This document shows, piece after piece, positions 44,091-53,839 of a stretch of 64,000 nt of DNA. Origin of the DNA: Phytophthora hibernalis (taxonomy: Eukaryota; Oomycota; Peronosporomycetes; Peronosporales; Peronosporaceae); the NCBI GenBank assembly GCA_012656075.1, contig JAAKBF010000014.1, positions 682,001 to 746,000 on the forward strand, written 5' to 3'. The notes beneath the pieces are model-generated. The model saw only the letters and a list, made by a program, of their open reading frames with translations. It was not told the DNA's origin and made no database searches. The position numbers and the translations under genes were made by a program. Within the stretch, counting starts at the first letter, position 1; each line of letters opens with the position of its first letter.

Positions 44091-44848
44091 TGATAGGGTA
44101 CCAATATTGAGTGAAGTTATCATCGGTTTTGCTAATAAGATCATAGCCGAGCGCAATGTTGATTTAAAGGCATTCTTCTGACTTGCGAGAACGTTCACAA
44201 GCTTATCATAGAACTCTGAGGCCGGAATACCTTCATAGACGTGTGACTCCATATTTTTACCTTTATAGAAACGATACTTAGGATCAACCTTGTAGTCAGC
44301 CGACACATTTTTCTTCAATTTATCAATCGATACATTGTACAGCTTAGCTACAGGTCCTGGTTTCTCTTACTGGAAATATTACTAATATAAACTAATTTGC
44401 CAGTTCTACCGCGAACCTTGACCCGGTAGCTGCTCCCCATTTGATGGTTTGGATATTTAAGCGTCTTAGTCCTACAAGCTCGTAGGCAAACATGCTCTCT
44501 ATATTCCTGGTTTCATATTTTTACTCGTGAGCTCGTCTTTGTATTATTGACTTTTTATCTCAGGATCGACTGACTTTATATGATTGTCAAATACAAACAA
44601 TCTGAAAAATTTAAATAATTAAAATTAAGTTCGTTTTGTTAAGTTCTATTTCTTTTTGCTTAAGTTCGTTTTGTCTCTTCGCCGCCCACATTTTGCGCTT
44701 TTGCGCTTTTATTTGATCTCGATGCTTGTCATCATATTCCCGCTGCTTAGCGATACGTGTTTCTCTCGTCTTTAGATACGTAGTAGCGCTTCTGGGCAGC
44801 TTTAATACGCTCCTTGTTAAGTATATACTGTTCTGCTGAGTACGCCAT
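44091..44848 (-). pseudogene. Family-B DNA polymerase, N-terminal part, separated by the nested retrotransposon
   Basis: Minus-strand ATG at 44848 starts MAYSAEQYILNKERIKAAQK, a lysine-rich N-terminus continuing with KRKMWAAKRQNELKQKEI (about 44690). Then come CRTKTLKYPNHQMGSSYRVK (about 44440), VSADYKVDPKYRFYKGKN (about 44290) and MITSLNIGTLS up to the LTR at 44090. The peptide resumes beyond the element at 39260 (TNIENTAAFERPVAI). Stops and frame changes occur near 44740, 44600-44520 and 44350. Same AT-rich composition as the 36-39 kb part. Confidence 0.65.
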
Positions 44849-45789
44849 CTTTATATATAATATACTTTATATTTGTCAGGCTTAAAAATAAAATAACGTA
44901 ACCAAGCATTTTACCACCCATCCCCGTCTCAGCTGAAAACTACTGTAATTTTGCTGAAAACTACGGCGACCCTCCACAGCCCGGTGCAATCAAAAATCCA
45001 CTACTCTTGTCTGACTGGTCGAGATGATTTAATCTGCTGCTGAAGCGTTGGATGTTTCTCGCGCTCTCAGGTGGTCGAGAGGTCGCGCCCTTTGCAACAC
45101 CCCTGTTTAATAGGTACGCCTAAACCTCTTCTGCGTATTAAATTAGCGTAAGAAAAAGCGAAATTGAAAATTACTCGGGATTGTTGCTAGCTGTCACTAC
45201 TAACATTCGCCAATTAACCCTATCGTTATGAAAATAGTACGTGATGTACGTTTTTGCGAAACACGGTGGTATCCTGATTTGAGCATAGTTTAACCAAGAT
45301 AAAAGGAGCACCATACCGCAATTTGGTACGGAAAACTTCAAGCTACAGATGTCTTTTCTACCAATAGCCATCGAGAAACGATGATATCAAACTATTGAGT
45401 CCCTTCCAGTACACTCCGATTATGACGTTCCGGCCGAGAGACCAGTAAAAAGTTTCACGGCTCTGCGACCGACAAGTCGAGCGCCGGCGGAAGAGTCCCA
45501 CCGACAAGTTTGAGCTTGACGCTAGACATGGCAACTACCCGGCATCAGCGGGCTTGGGCTTGACGACGACGTCCTGGTAGGATATGCTGCCACTCCGCCA
45601 GATGTACATGCAGAGACCTTTGCTGTCACCTCCACCACAGGGCTGTACTCTCGTGGTCACGGCCGTAAGTTTGTTGACGTGACCTGCCTCATCCTCCTAT
45701 GCGCTTGCCGCAACCTTCACGCCTCCTTAGATGCAGACGCCTGCCTTCAAGATGATGAGGCCGCGTGATGTGAAGTTCGTGATCAGCAG
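44849..45789. other. Unassigned DNA; possible decayed V-ATPase upstream sequence
   Basis: No clear gene. From about 45480 the composition becomes more GC-rich and may hold further eroded V-ATPase sequence, but I cannot read a motif. Confidence 0.35.
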
Positions 45790-46310
45790 CAGATGATATG
45801 GATGCGCTCTTGTGACCCGTTTAATGACGACAACTTCTTCTACAACAACATGCAGATGCACGACGTAGGATATAACGGTGGGCGACCCCGTGGAGTGCCG
45901 CAAGAACCTCATGTCCGTGGATCTGGCCCCGGCTTCGTGGACAACATCTTTGACGGCATGCAGTACCCGATGTGAGTCATCAGTGAACTCAGAAAGGACG
46001 TTTGCATCCCGAACGACGTGGACGTGGTCTTGATGAACCCGACAAGCCGTGGCGCTACAAGCCCGTCAGCTCCCGCGAGGGAGACCCCGTCTCGGGCGGA
46101 GACATCTTCGGCCTCGTGCACGAGAACGACATCCTGCACTCGCACAGTACCATGTACCCGCCCAACGGCGTAAGCACCGTCGTCAAGATCTACGGCGCCG
46201 GAACCAACAACAACGAGAGATTCACGCTTACGGACACGGCGTTTGATACTTTGCCGCCGCGTTTTCGCCAAGAAATGCTGCGGGTTCAGAACGCATCCCA
46301 TCTAGTGTAG
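45790..46310 (+). pseudogene. V-type H+-ATPase catalytic subunit A, N-terminal fragment
   Basis: Subunit A is the ATP-hydrolysing subunit of the vacuolar proton pump. Reading PGFVDNIFDGMQYPM (about 45930-45973) then, after stops and a frame change, VDVVLM, DKPWRYKPV, EGDPVSGGDIFGLVHEND (46080-46130), MYPPNGVSTVVKIYG and NERFTLTDT follows the conserved order at the start of subunit A (...GIFDGIQRPL, then DKKW.F.P, VGD.V.GGDI.G.V.E, PP...GTV...). Nothing of the nucleotide-binding P-loop follows: the match ends about 46250, so it is a 5' fragment, probably a duplicated and decayed copy. Confidence 0.75.
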
Positions 46311-46661
46311 GTGAAGGCGAGGGGTGCCGCTCTTGTGGCGGCCAAGTGCAGCAGTGAAGCGACCAGCTCCAAGAGTGTGCGTGGCTTGGGGCCTGGTGGC
46401 GTATTGGTGTGCGGCAGGACGGACTGAACTATTGGTCGGTAGACACGTCGAAGTGTCGACGAACTACCTGCAACTGACACGTTCTGCATGCTGTGAACCG
46501 CATTGCTTTGCGGCCGCCAATACCCCGAAGCCGATCTACATGCCCAAGCTGGTGTTTATCATGAAGGTGTACGAATATACGTACGTGCAGTATGTATAGG
46601 TACATATATATTTTTCAGGTGAAAATGATCCACACTTACGACATCTGACTATGCGGGATTT
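46311..46661. other. Unassigned DNA
   Basis: An open plus-strand frame to 46599 has no recognisable motif. Nothing else seen. Confidence 0.35.
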
Positions 46662-47538
46662 TTAGCGACGAGCTCTGATCCAATTGGTCTTGAGCGATTT
46701 CGGAGCCAAATCGTCGGGCCGGTCCTGGAGCCACTGCGGAGAGCTGTAGTAGGCGCATTTTGCGCAGTCACACTTCTCCCAATGCGACTCATTCTTGAGC
46801 TGGTCCACAAGAATATCAACGACATCCATCGCTTTCGCGAGACGAAACGACACCTTGTGGCGGGTTTGCCAATTTAGGCCTTCTTTGCAATGACGCTCAA
46901 GAGCATCGTTGGTGATATTTGGATCAGTCTGCATAACAATGTAGCGTTCGATATGCGCGTCTTGCTTGACCCTCTGGCGCCTCAAGAACCACCGGTAATA
47001 TCTCAATCGAGCACGAATGTTTGGGCGCTCAATCTGAATTTCACAGTCACGATTTTGGCATGAGTATGCATGTAATCAAGATTGTCATGCGATGTTTACC
47101 TTACCCCAGACAGCTCCATACATGTACGCAGCCAGCGCATCATCCAGAGAAAGTTATGGATGCATTCCTCGCTGGCGACCAAGCATAAATCCCTGTAGAC
47201 TTCTCTCATTTCGTTGACGGGTAGTGCTGCAATAAATTCGTCTACACCCGTGTGGACCCAAAATCCGGCTCGGTTACCTAAGGCCTCTTCGTTAGCTCGC
47301 GGGGACCTGTGTACTCGTCTGTGGAGTAGTGAAAATGATCCGTCAGCGCGTAGTGTAGTTGGTCACACTTGAAAAACGCGAACACAATCGGGGAGACTTG
47401 CACTTCCTTCAGGTGTTGCGCTTGTCGGTTTGGTAGTAAATGCAAAAGTGAAAAGGGAACATGCACACCGACTAGTTGCTCTACATACAAGGCTCCCGAT
47501 AATGCCATTAATCGTCTGTTATTTCTCAAGCGGCTCAT
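46662..47538 (-). CDS. Unrecognised protein gene with one intron and one frame change
   Basis: I do not recognise the family. Minus-strand coding appears from about 47538 (ALSGALYVEQLVGVHVPF, HLKEVQVSPIVFAFFKCDQL). A one-base frame change near 47280 leads to ANEEALGNRAGFWVHTGVDE and FLWMMRWLRTCMELSG. Then a GT-AG intron at 47104-47034 (71 bp, GTAAGG...TTCAG, phase 0) joins to IERPNIRARLRYYRWFLRRQ. The protein ends HWEKCDCAKCAYYSSPQWL and DLAPKSLKTNWIRARR at TAG 46662. CDCAKC could bind zinc. The clean splice and consistent phase suggest a real gene or a recent pseudogene; the frame change could be a sequence error. Start codon not fixed. Confidence 0.45.
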
Positions 47539-49401
47539 ACATTATGCATTAATAAACACAAGACACTCTACATACGTAGTGACCATTAATGGGGATTAAT
47601 GCATAATGGAAAATCATCTAATCAATGCACTCGTGAACTGTCTGCGCGCCAGTCTTATGTGGGCGGGCAGTTGTCTCCGACCAGGAAAACAACTTAGTCC
47701 ATTGTCTTATCAAATACACTCAGGATTATCGCGTCGCGGTGCTGTGGGTGATGACCACATCATCGGCGTCCGACGCGGCGCGTCGTCGTCAGGTGGCTCC
47801 AGCACCGGTGTCATAGCAAGTAGCGGACCTTGTGGGCCTCAATTAATCGGGAGCCCTGTCTACATCGCCTTCACCAGCGTCCCAGTGAAGACGCTCTTAT
47901 CGACCATCCTGCAGAAGTTCTCTACCTGTATCAGCTTGAGTCGGCGAAGGCACGACAGCGCTGCTCTCGTGTCTGCTGAGCCACGAGTCGGTGGTTGCGG
48001 TCTATAGCTTCAACACCGCAGCTCCGCGAGCCCCAGCACCGTGGCTGACTGCATCCACGTGCCGCTGCCACACTGACTGCATTGTGTGGTCGTTTTTGGG
48101 CTTTCGTGCCACCACCTGCTACACGTAGCCAACATTCTCCCCGCACATAGGAAAAATCGCATTCAGTTCCACCAAGATTTTGTCGGTGTCTCAATGGATA
48201 TGTGTTGCGTTCTGGCCACAGTCGGCAGCCAGCCGATCAAACATTTCAAGCGTTGTAGCAGTGTTTGGCGGATGTAGTGCACTTGACACGATGTGACTTC
48301 GGTTTTATCCCGAGCCTCAAGCAGGTGCCTCTGATTGGTTGGGGGAATAAGGCCTTTTTAACGTGGAGTGTGACATGTGGATAATATGGAAAGTGACGGA
48401 GTGCGGTGGAGCTTGCGGTTAGCTCTGGATGGGCTCGGCAACCCTGAAAGACTACGTACTGCGGTACGGTTGCGAAGATTCCCGACGACAGGTAAAGCCC
48501 CTAGGGTGCGTACAAGTGCCTCCGATGGGCCCAATACCGGAGATCCACCTGTCTTCACACCCGTATATGAGCATGACCAAGATCTCCCGAAGCAGAACTA
48601 CCACTATCACAGACTTGGAATCCCGAATGATACCAACCTGAACGATTGCAGCCCTGGACGACGAATGTAGTCCTGAACGAGCAATCCTGGACGTGCAAGA
48701 TTCCAGTTTACAAATCCAAGATTTTAACGACCGACCAGCTCGACCGATCAAGAACAAATCAGAAGATGCGCAAGATACGCAAGCTGGATTTTCCAAGGTA
48801 CCTTCCATGCGTACCCACCTGCATGACCCAGTGTCAGACGCACGCAGCGGCCCGAAGTGGTCGACGTCAACACTTTCATAGTGAAATCAAGATTAACGAC
48901 GGAAGTGCAAGTCATCAGTAGAAGATAGCCAACAACAGATAACAGACAAACAGAGTTCGTTTTACCCTTTAGCCCACAAGTCCGGAAGAAACCTGCCAGA
49001 CATTTATCCTGGAGGACCGCGAGGCGTGTTGACTACTGAGGGTTCATAAGGCTGTGCGACGACCGATGAGGGACTCCCGTTAAGTAAGTCAAGCCAAGTT
49101 AGACGGGGACCAGACGTAACCTGTCCTGGAGTGATCCGTTTTTTTCATTTCCTAGTTGTGGTGAACATCCTTGAACGATTGACTCCCGCATTTCATATTA
49201 ACTACATCTTTGGACGTTTAAGATAGTCTGCTTCAAGGGATTTGAAGAATCCGATTATCGAGTGATAGGCCTGTATTGTTCTGTTTATTTTCCCTCACTA
49301 GTGGGGCGGTCCGCGTTTTGAACAGCCATCCAGGACTGACCAGTGTCATGGAAGTGGCTTAGTTGACTGGAGTATAGACCCACCGTCTCAGGGTCCCAAA
49401 G
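47539..49401. other. Unassigned DNA
   Basis: Open frames of 60-130 codons occur on both strands (e.g. plus 47606-48007; minus 47931-48194, with CSQCGSGTW readable in another minus frame), but no family can be named and the frames overlap one another. Nothing repeated elsewhere in the window was noticed here. Confidence 0.35.
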
Positions 49402-49705
49402 AATAAGTGACGGCTACATATTTTGTATAACTCTGTTTTGTATTTTGGTTATCTCGAGCCGTGGGAGCTACGTCCAAGAAGGTTACGTTCAGCCCACGCT
49501 CAAGACCTACACGTGTAGAACAACTCATACGGTGCAAATCCAAGTATAGAAGATAAACGACACCGAAAGGGATTGCACAAGGAAATACACCGCCATTCCT
49601 GGACGTAATTTATGTTCAGGATTACAACCGTCTTTCAGGAAAGTCTGGTTGGGCTTGCGCTATACACCCTGGGTAACCAAAAGTTTTCATCGACTTCGCC
49701 ACATA
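49402..49705 (+). repeat. LTR-like dispersed repeat, copy 2
   Basis: Matches 12676-12973 over its full length with scattered substitutions and small indels. Flanks differ, so it is a dispersed, not tandem, repeat. Confidence 0.6.
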
Positions 49706-50690
49706 CACCGGCAAAGGAAAGCTGATCCCCGCTTTCGACTCTCAAAACTTTTTGCCTTGCTGTGTAGAACCGGCCTTTCAACGGTATTGCTTCCCCACTA
49801 CCACCTTGAAAGAGGTTGCCTTCAGACTTTCAACGTATTCATGGAAAACGTCTCGTACGTCTCCGTCACTCGGCAGCGCTTACGTTGTAGAGGGCAAAAT
49901 AAAGGAGAATGACAGTAAAAACAATTGAATAATGTACAAGTACAAATAATGCTACCTAGTATTACAAATTATGGAAACACAGTAAAAGTATTATTTCAAA
50001 GCAATATGACATATAATCCAAGTTCGGAGTGAAACGGATGATTGAACTGCCTATGGGGTGGGTACAGCCCGAACTGACAGACGAAACTTGCTACTGTCAA
50101 GTCTATCTTAGGTATGTCTAATCAGCTTGTCGTAGAGTCTGGAAACGCTCGGCTACGTGGGATACCTGTCCGCGAGCTCAAGGTACATTGATCCGAGCGT
50201 TGGTTGCTGGTCAACCCAAGAATTGGAGTGGCCGAGAGTTTGGGGGCGACAGGTAGGGTTGTTCCTATTTATCATATTGGGTCCGAGTGTTTCCGAGTTT
50301 ATTTTACTACTCGCCGACGTTGTACCTCGGCAATCCCATATAAGGCTTGACAGCCTGTACCCTTCCTTCTGAGGGACTGCGGAGGCTCGCGCGAAAGCGC
50401 AATATTACATACTAACCCTCGCTCGTGGCTAATGGTGCAGGTTTTCGGGTTGGTCTAATACAACCTAGGGTATACAGCCAGCCCGGCGTAAGGGGTTATT
50501 CCTGGTCTTCAGGTATCGATCCAACGCTCGTTGACCGTTGTGAGGGAAGCGAGCGTTGTTGGTGGGACTCATATCATTCGGTAGTCAGATTTTCTGCATA
50601 TTCCTACACGACAGTCTGGTGACACAGTACTTAAGCTGTAAGCTGGTTCGTTCGAGATGTTTAAAAACTAAGAGTCCAAGAGCGTTGCGC
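49706..50690. other. Unassigned DNA
   Basis: No gene or repeat recognised. Confidence 0.35.
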
Positions 50691-50705
50691 TGCTTCCGGG
50701 ACTCT

Positions 50706-51762
50706 TCAGGACGTCCTCGTGCATAACAGAGTAAGGGTTCGCCTCTTCAGCAGTGGCCTCTGGTCGTAGGAGTACGCTCCGAGATCCCGACGACTTTCGA
50801 ATCGGCCAGAAAGTGATCCATCGCCATTTCTTCGAGATTCACCAGCTTTGACATCTCCGACAGGGCCTCCAACTGGACCGAACCAGGCTTGATCTTGCGG
50901 CCAGCTTCGACGTCGAAGATATGATAGCATTCTTCTGGCGGCGGAGCCGAGGAGTCTTCTCCGACTCCGATCTTCTTCTTGGAGCTTCGGTCCTGACATA
51001 TTGTCTTGACCCGGGGCGTGGTTCTTTATAACCCACTGCCGTCTTCTGGCGTGATAATTTGTTACCACGGCCTTACCTTGGCTCGGCACCGCGTTTAAGG
51101 TCTGTTCCGGCCTGTGCGGAACTGTGTCACCCACTTTAGAGGTGCTGCTATCAACCTCCGCGCTAGCCACGGTCTTGACCTCTCCAGTCTCACGTGGGCT
51201 TACGCCCTCTTGTAGACAGGATTCGCCCTTCATAGACTCCGTCAATTCCCGTACGGCGCAACGACTTGGTGCGCTGGAAGATGCTGGCCTTGCATTTTTC
51301 CGCGCGGGTCTGGAGACATTCAAGCCCACTGGAATTGTTGCAGGTTCCTTAGCAACAGAGGCCTCCGCGGTTTTCCACCGGCGTCCGTGAGAGCCTCGGT
51401 TCCAAACAGAGGCGGGAACATTAATCACCAAGACTCTGTCAGAAGCAGCATGCCGGCTACCCTATGGCTTTGTCGCTCCCGTCGATCCAGGGCTCATGCT
51501 TATCGAGCCATGACATGCCCAGGATCTAGACATTCTTGTCTATCTCAAGAATGAGGAATCGGTCAGTCGAGTCGAAGTCTTCGAACTTGACAACGAGATC
51601 CATAAGGACCTTAGGTACTTCTACCACAGATACATTGCCAAGAATGACTACGACTTGCCCGTTGCCTTTGGTTTCTCGCAGAGCATCGGCATACTTATCA
51701 CCATTACGGGCGACCGACTGGCGGCGTGCAACGTTCTTGGACGCCCCAGAATCAATCAAATT
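50706..51762 (-). pseudogene. Gypsy aspartic protease and linker
   Basis: Retropepsin motif LIDSGASKNVARRQS (about 51755) with the usual D-S-G-A, then VEVPKVLMDLVVKFEDFDS and FLILEID. A stop at 51526 separates it from the linker frame 51431-50706 (SPRETGEVKTVASAEVD, DNMSGPKLQEEDRSRR). It aligns with the linker at 40957-41439 of the gag-only element. Confidence 0.75.
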
Positions 51763-51892
51763 CTGAAGGGATGATCGTATCCCCGTACACGTGCGTTTAC
51801 AACAATCAGCCCTCCGCTGCCCTTCTCCGCTTCGAGAGTGCAGCGCCTCTCAGGGACTAAAATTTCCATGGAGCGCGCCACCCGCGCACCTC

Positions 51893-52912
51893 TCATGAAA
51901 GCATAGTCTTTCCCCAGCAGGGCCCCGCCCCTACTGGTCTCCTGTGTTCCTCTGGCCTTGGGATCGCGGCTTCCGCCAACGCCCTCGGACGAGGAGGGAA
52001 ACGCCTCCGTTGGCCACCCGCAGGGCAGATACGTTTCATGTGCCTGCTCTTGCCGCAGCTGAAGCAGCGGATGTCGTTCTGCTCGGCTAGGCCCAAGTCC
52101 ATAGGGACTGGACCTCCGCCAGTTCCTTGGCCGACACTGCCTCCAGCAGCGCCCGTGGATGAAGGGTGCGAAGCACACACATGAGTACGAGCCTGGTTGT
52201 GGATATACTCCTCTTGGAGAGTAAGCTGGACGATCACTTCCTTAGACTTAGTCTCTATGCGTAACATTTGCGTGCGTGCGGGACGAACTCTCAGGCCGTC
52301 CATGAACACGGTCACGGTCACCTTGATGTGTTCAGGTAGGGGTTCCCCCACGGATGCCGCGAGTACTCGCATATCCTGGATGTACTCGTGCACCTCACGC
52401 TTCCCTTGCTTACAGGCAAGGAAGCGCGATTGCTGGCAATACTCATAGTTCGCCGGTAGAAACGCGGCTCGAAGCTGTTCACACAGCTGAGCCCATGATG
52501 TAACACATCCGGGGTTGTCGCTTCGCGCGTATATGCCCAAGACTTGGCTCGGCCGCTGAGATTGGAGAACGCGACAGTGACTCGAAGCTGATCGGACGAG
52601 AGAAGAGCTGCGTCCATCACAAGCTCGCCTGCTCGAGTCCACAAGTGAAGGTTTTCTCATTCCTTCCTGTCATACGACTGATTTTTTAGTCTCAACGGCT
52701 TGGTCTGCATCGGCCTTGGGTCCGGATCCCAGACCTGCAGGTTGACCTGCACGGGTGCAATGAGCCCTTGCTCGTAAGCATCACGCGTTCGACCTGCTCA
52801 GTGTGTGTCGCCAACACCAAGCTCTGCAGGAATCTCTTATGAAGATGCCCGCCATCTTCCTGACCGACTCCAACTGTGTGTCGGTCATGTGATGAAACTC
52901 ACTGCGATCCAT
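51893..52912 (-). pseudogene. Gypsy gag with zinc knuckle, frameshifted
   Basis: Minus-strand start MDRSEFHHMTDTQLESVRKM (ATG at 52912). After frame changes come VTVAFSNLSGRAKSWAYTRE (about 52570), TSWAQLCEQLRAAFLPANYE (about 52500), FLACKQGKREVHEYIQDM (about 52420), VFMDGLRVRPARTQML, VIVQLTLQEEYIHNQA and the knuckle CFSCGKSRHMKRICP (about 52070-52028; C-x2-C-x4-H-x4-C). Same family as the gag at 39.65 kb. Two or three frame changes (about 52520, 52650-52780). Confidence 0.8.
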
Positions 52913-53055
52913 GTTGGCTCCTTTACTTCGTCCTATATGTAATATGAACTGTTGGGTGGCACGTCGGTGACGTGTCCACACCATTTGTGACGCGGAGCCG
53001 ATGTGAATCCATCTAGGAAGAGTGACCCAGTCACTCTTCTAGTATCCCCGCTACA

Positions 53056-53390
53056 TCGACCTTGTGCAATCGTTGAACGGCGCTACCGCAACCATAACGC
53101 GATCGTACAACACAAAATATGGCAACCTTACGTCCAGAAAAGTGCTAAAGCAACCAGAAAGGCAGATGGCGCTCCGTAATTTAACTTTAGATCGTTTATT
53201 TTGCAAGTTAGTTTACAAGGCCACGTCGACCTCGTCACCACCTTGTCTAAATTTAGAGAAAGTCTAAACACTGACAAGACCTGTAAACCACACAATATTA
53301 TGTTTATCACACAACGCTGTGTAAACCACATATTTCACTCTTGGCGATTTTTCGCGAAGATTCAAGGTCGCCACAAGAGGCAAGGTCGCC
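53056..53390. other. Junction DNA with GCAACCTTA motif
   Basis: ATATGGCAACCTTA at 53117-53130 matches ATATGGCAACCTTAA on the minus strand at 17127-17141, beside the other coiled-coil copy. It may mark the edge of the element that carries the coiled-coil and Ulp1 genes. Confidence 0.4.
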
Positions 53391-53560
53391 GTGAAAAGAA
53401 GCAAGGTCACCGAGGACCACCCCAAGGGCCACGCATACGCCAAGGTCCCAGCACAAGTGAAGGTCTCTGCAAGGGCCAAGGCCGCCGCCACCGCCAAGGT
53501 CATTGCAAGTGTCGCAACAATCAAGGCCGCTGCGTATGCTAAGGACGCCGCAAGGATGGA
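53364..53560 (+). repeat. Degenerate short tandem repeat, CAAGGTCGCC units
   Basis: CAAGGYC-type words recur every 12-18 bp within the coiled-coil frame, giving alternating Ala-Lys-Val (AKVPAQVKVSARAKAAATAK). Confidence 0.6.
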
Positions 53561-53820
53561 TGAAAGAACGCTGGTACGTGATTGTGATTTTGTCCAGGCG
53601 AGGCTGAACGAGCTTGCCGAGATGAAGAAAAGGGTGGAGAAGCTGAATATGAATCTGGAGAAGATATTGGGCGTCCTGATGGAGTTAAGTCTCTAATTGA
53701 AGACGAAGAGGAACGCAGTTATGCATTGGCAGAAGCTTTGGGGAGAGAGGATACAACTTAGGATCATGTGATGTCATTTGGAGTGCTACTGGAGATGGCG
53801 GTCAACAGACTAAAGAGTTA
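53391..53820 (+). pseudogene. Coiled-coil protein, copy B, convergent with the Ulp1 domain
   Basis: An Ala/Lys-rich N-terminal repeat is followed by a leucine/charge heptad region (RLNELAEMKKRVEKLNMNLE), then LMELSL with TAA at 53694. The homology continues one frame over as IEDEEERSYALAEALG and FGVLLEMAVNRLK, so there is one frame change and at least one further stop (53758). Homologous to the minus-strand gene at 16604-17298. Function unknown; pairs tail-to-tail with the Ulp1 protease at both loci. Confidence 0.5.
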
Positions 53821-53839
53821 GCAAGGAAAAATATCTGTA

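Larger units (their letters stand above)
50691..53055 (-). mobile_element. Gypsy-type gag-protease element, minus strand, truncated before RT
   Basis: Starts at 53055 with TGTAGCGGGG, resembling the LTR start TGTAACGGGG at 39263, including a GAGTGAC...GTCACTC inverted pair. The leader before gag is only about 140 bp, so the LTR is internally deleted. Gag, protease and linker follow in order, ending about 50690 at SVMHEDVL, the linker just before reverse transcriptase. No 3' LTR found. Confidence 0.75.

Noticed and set aside
45790..46310. Functional V-ATPase subunit A gene
   Set aside because: Stops and a frame change interrupt it and the catalytic domain is absent.
47606..48194. Overlapping open frames on both strands as genes
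   Set aside because: No recognisable family, mutually exclusive frames, and no splice or composition support for either.
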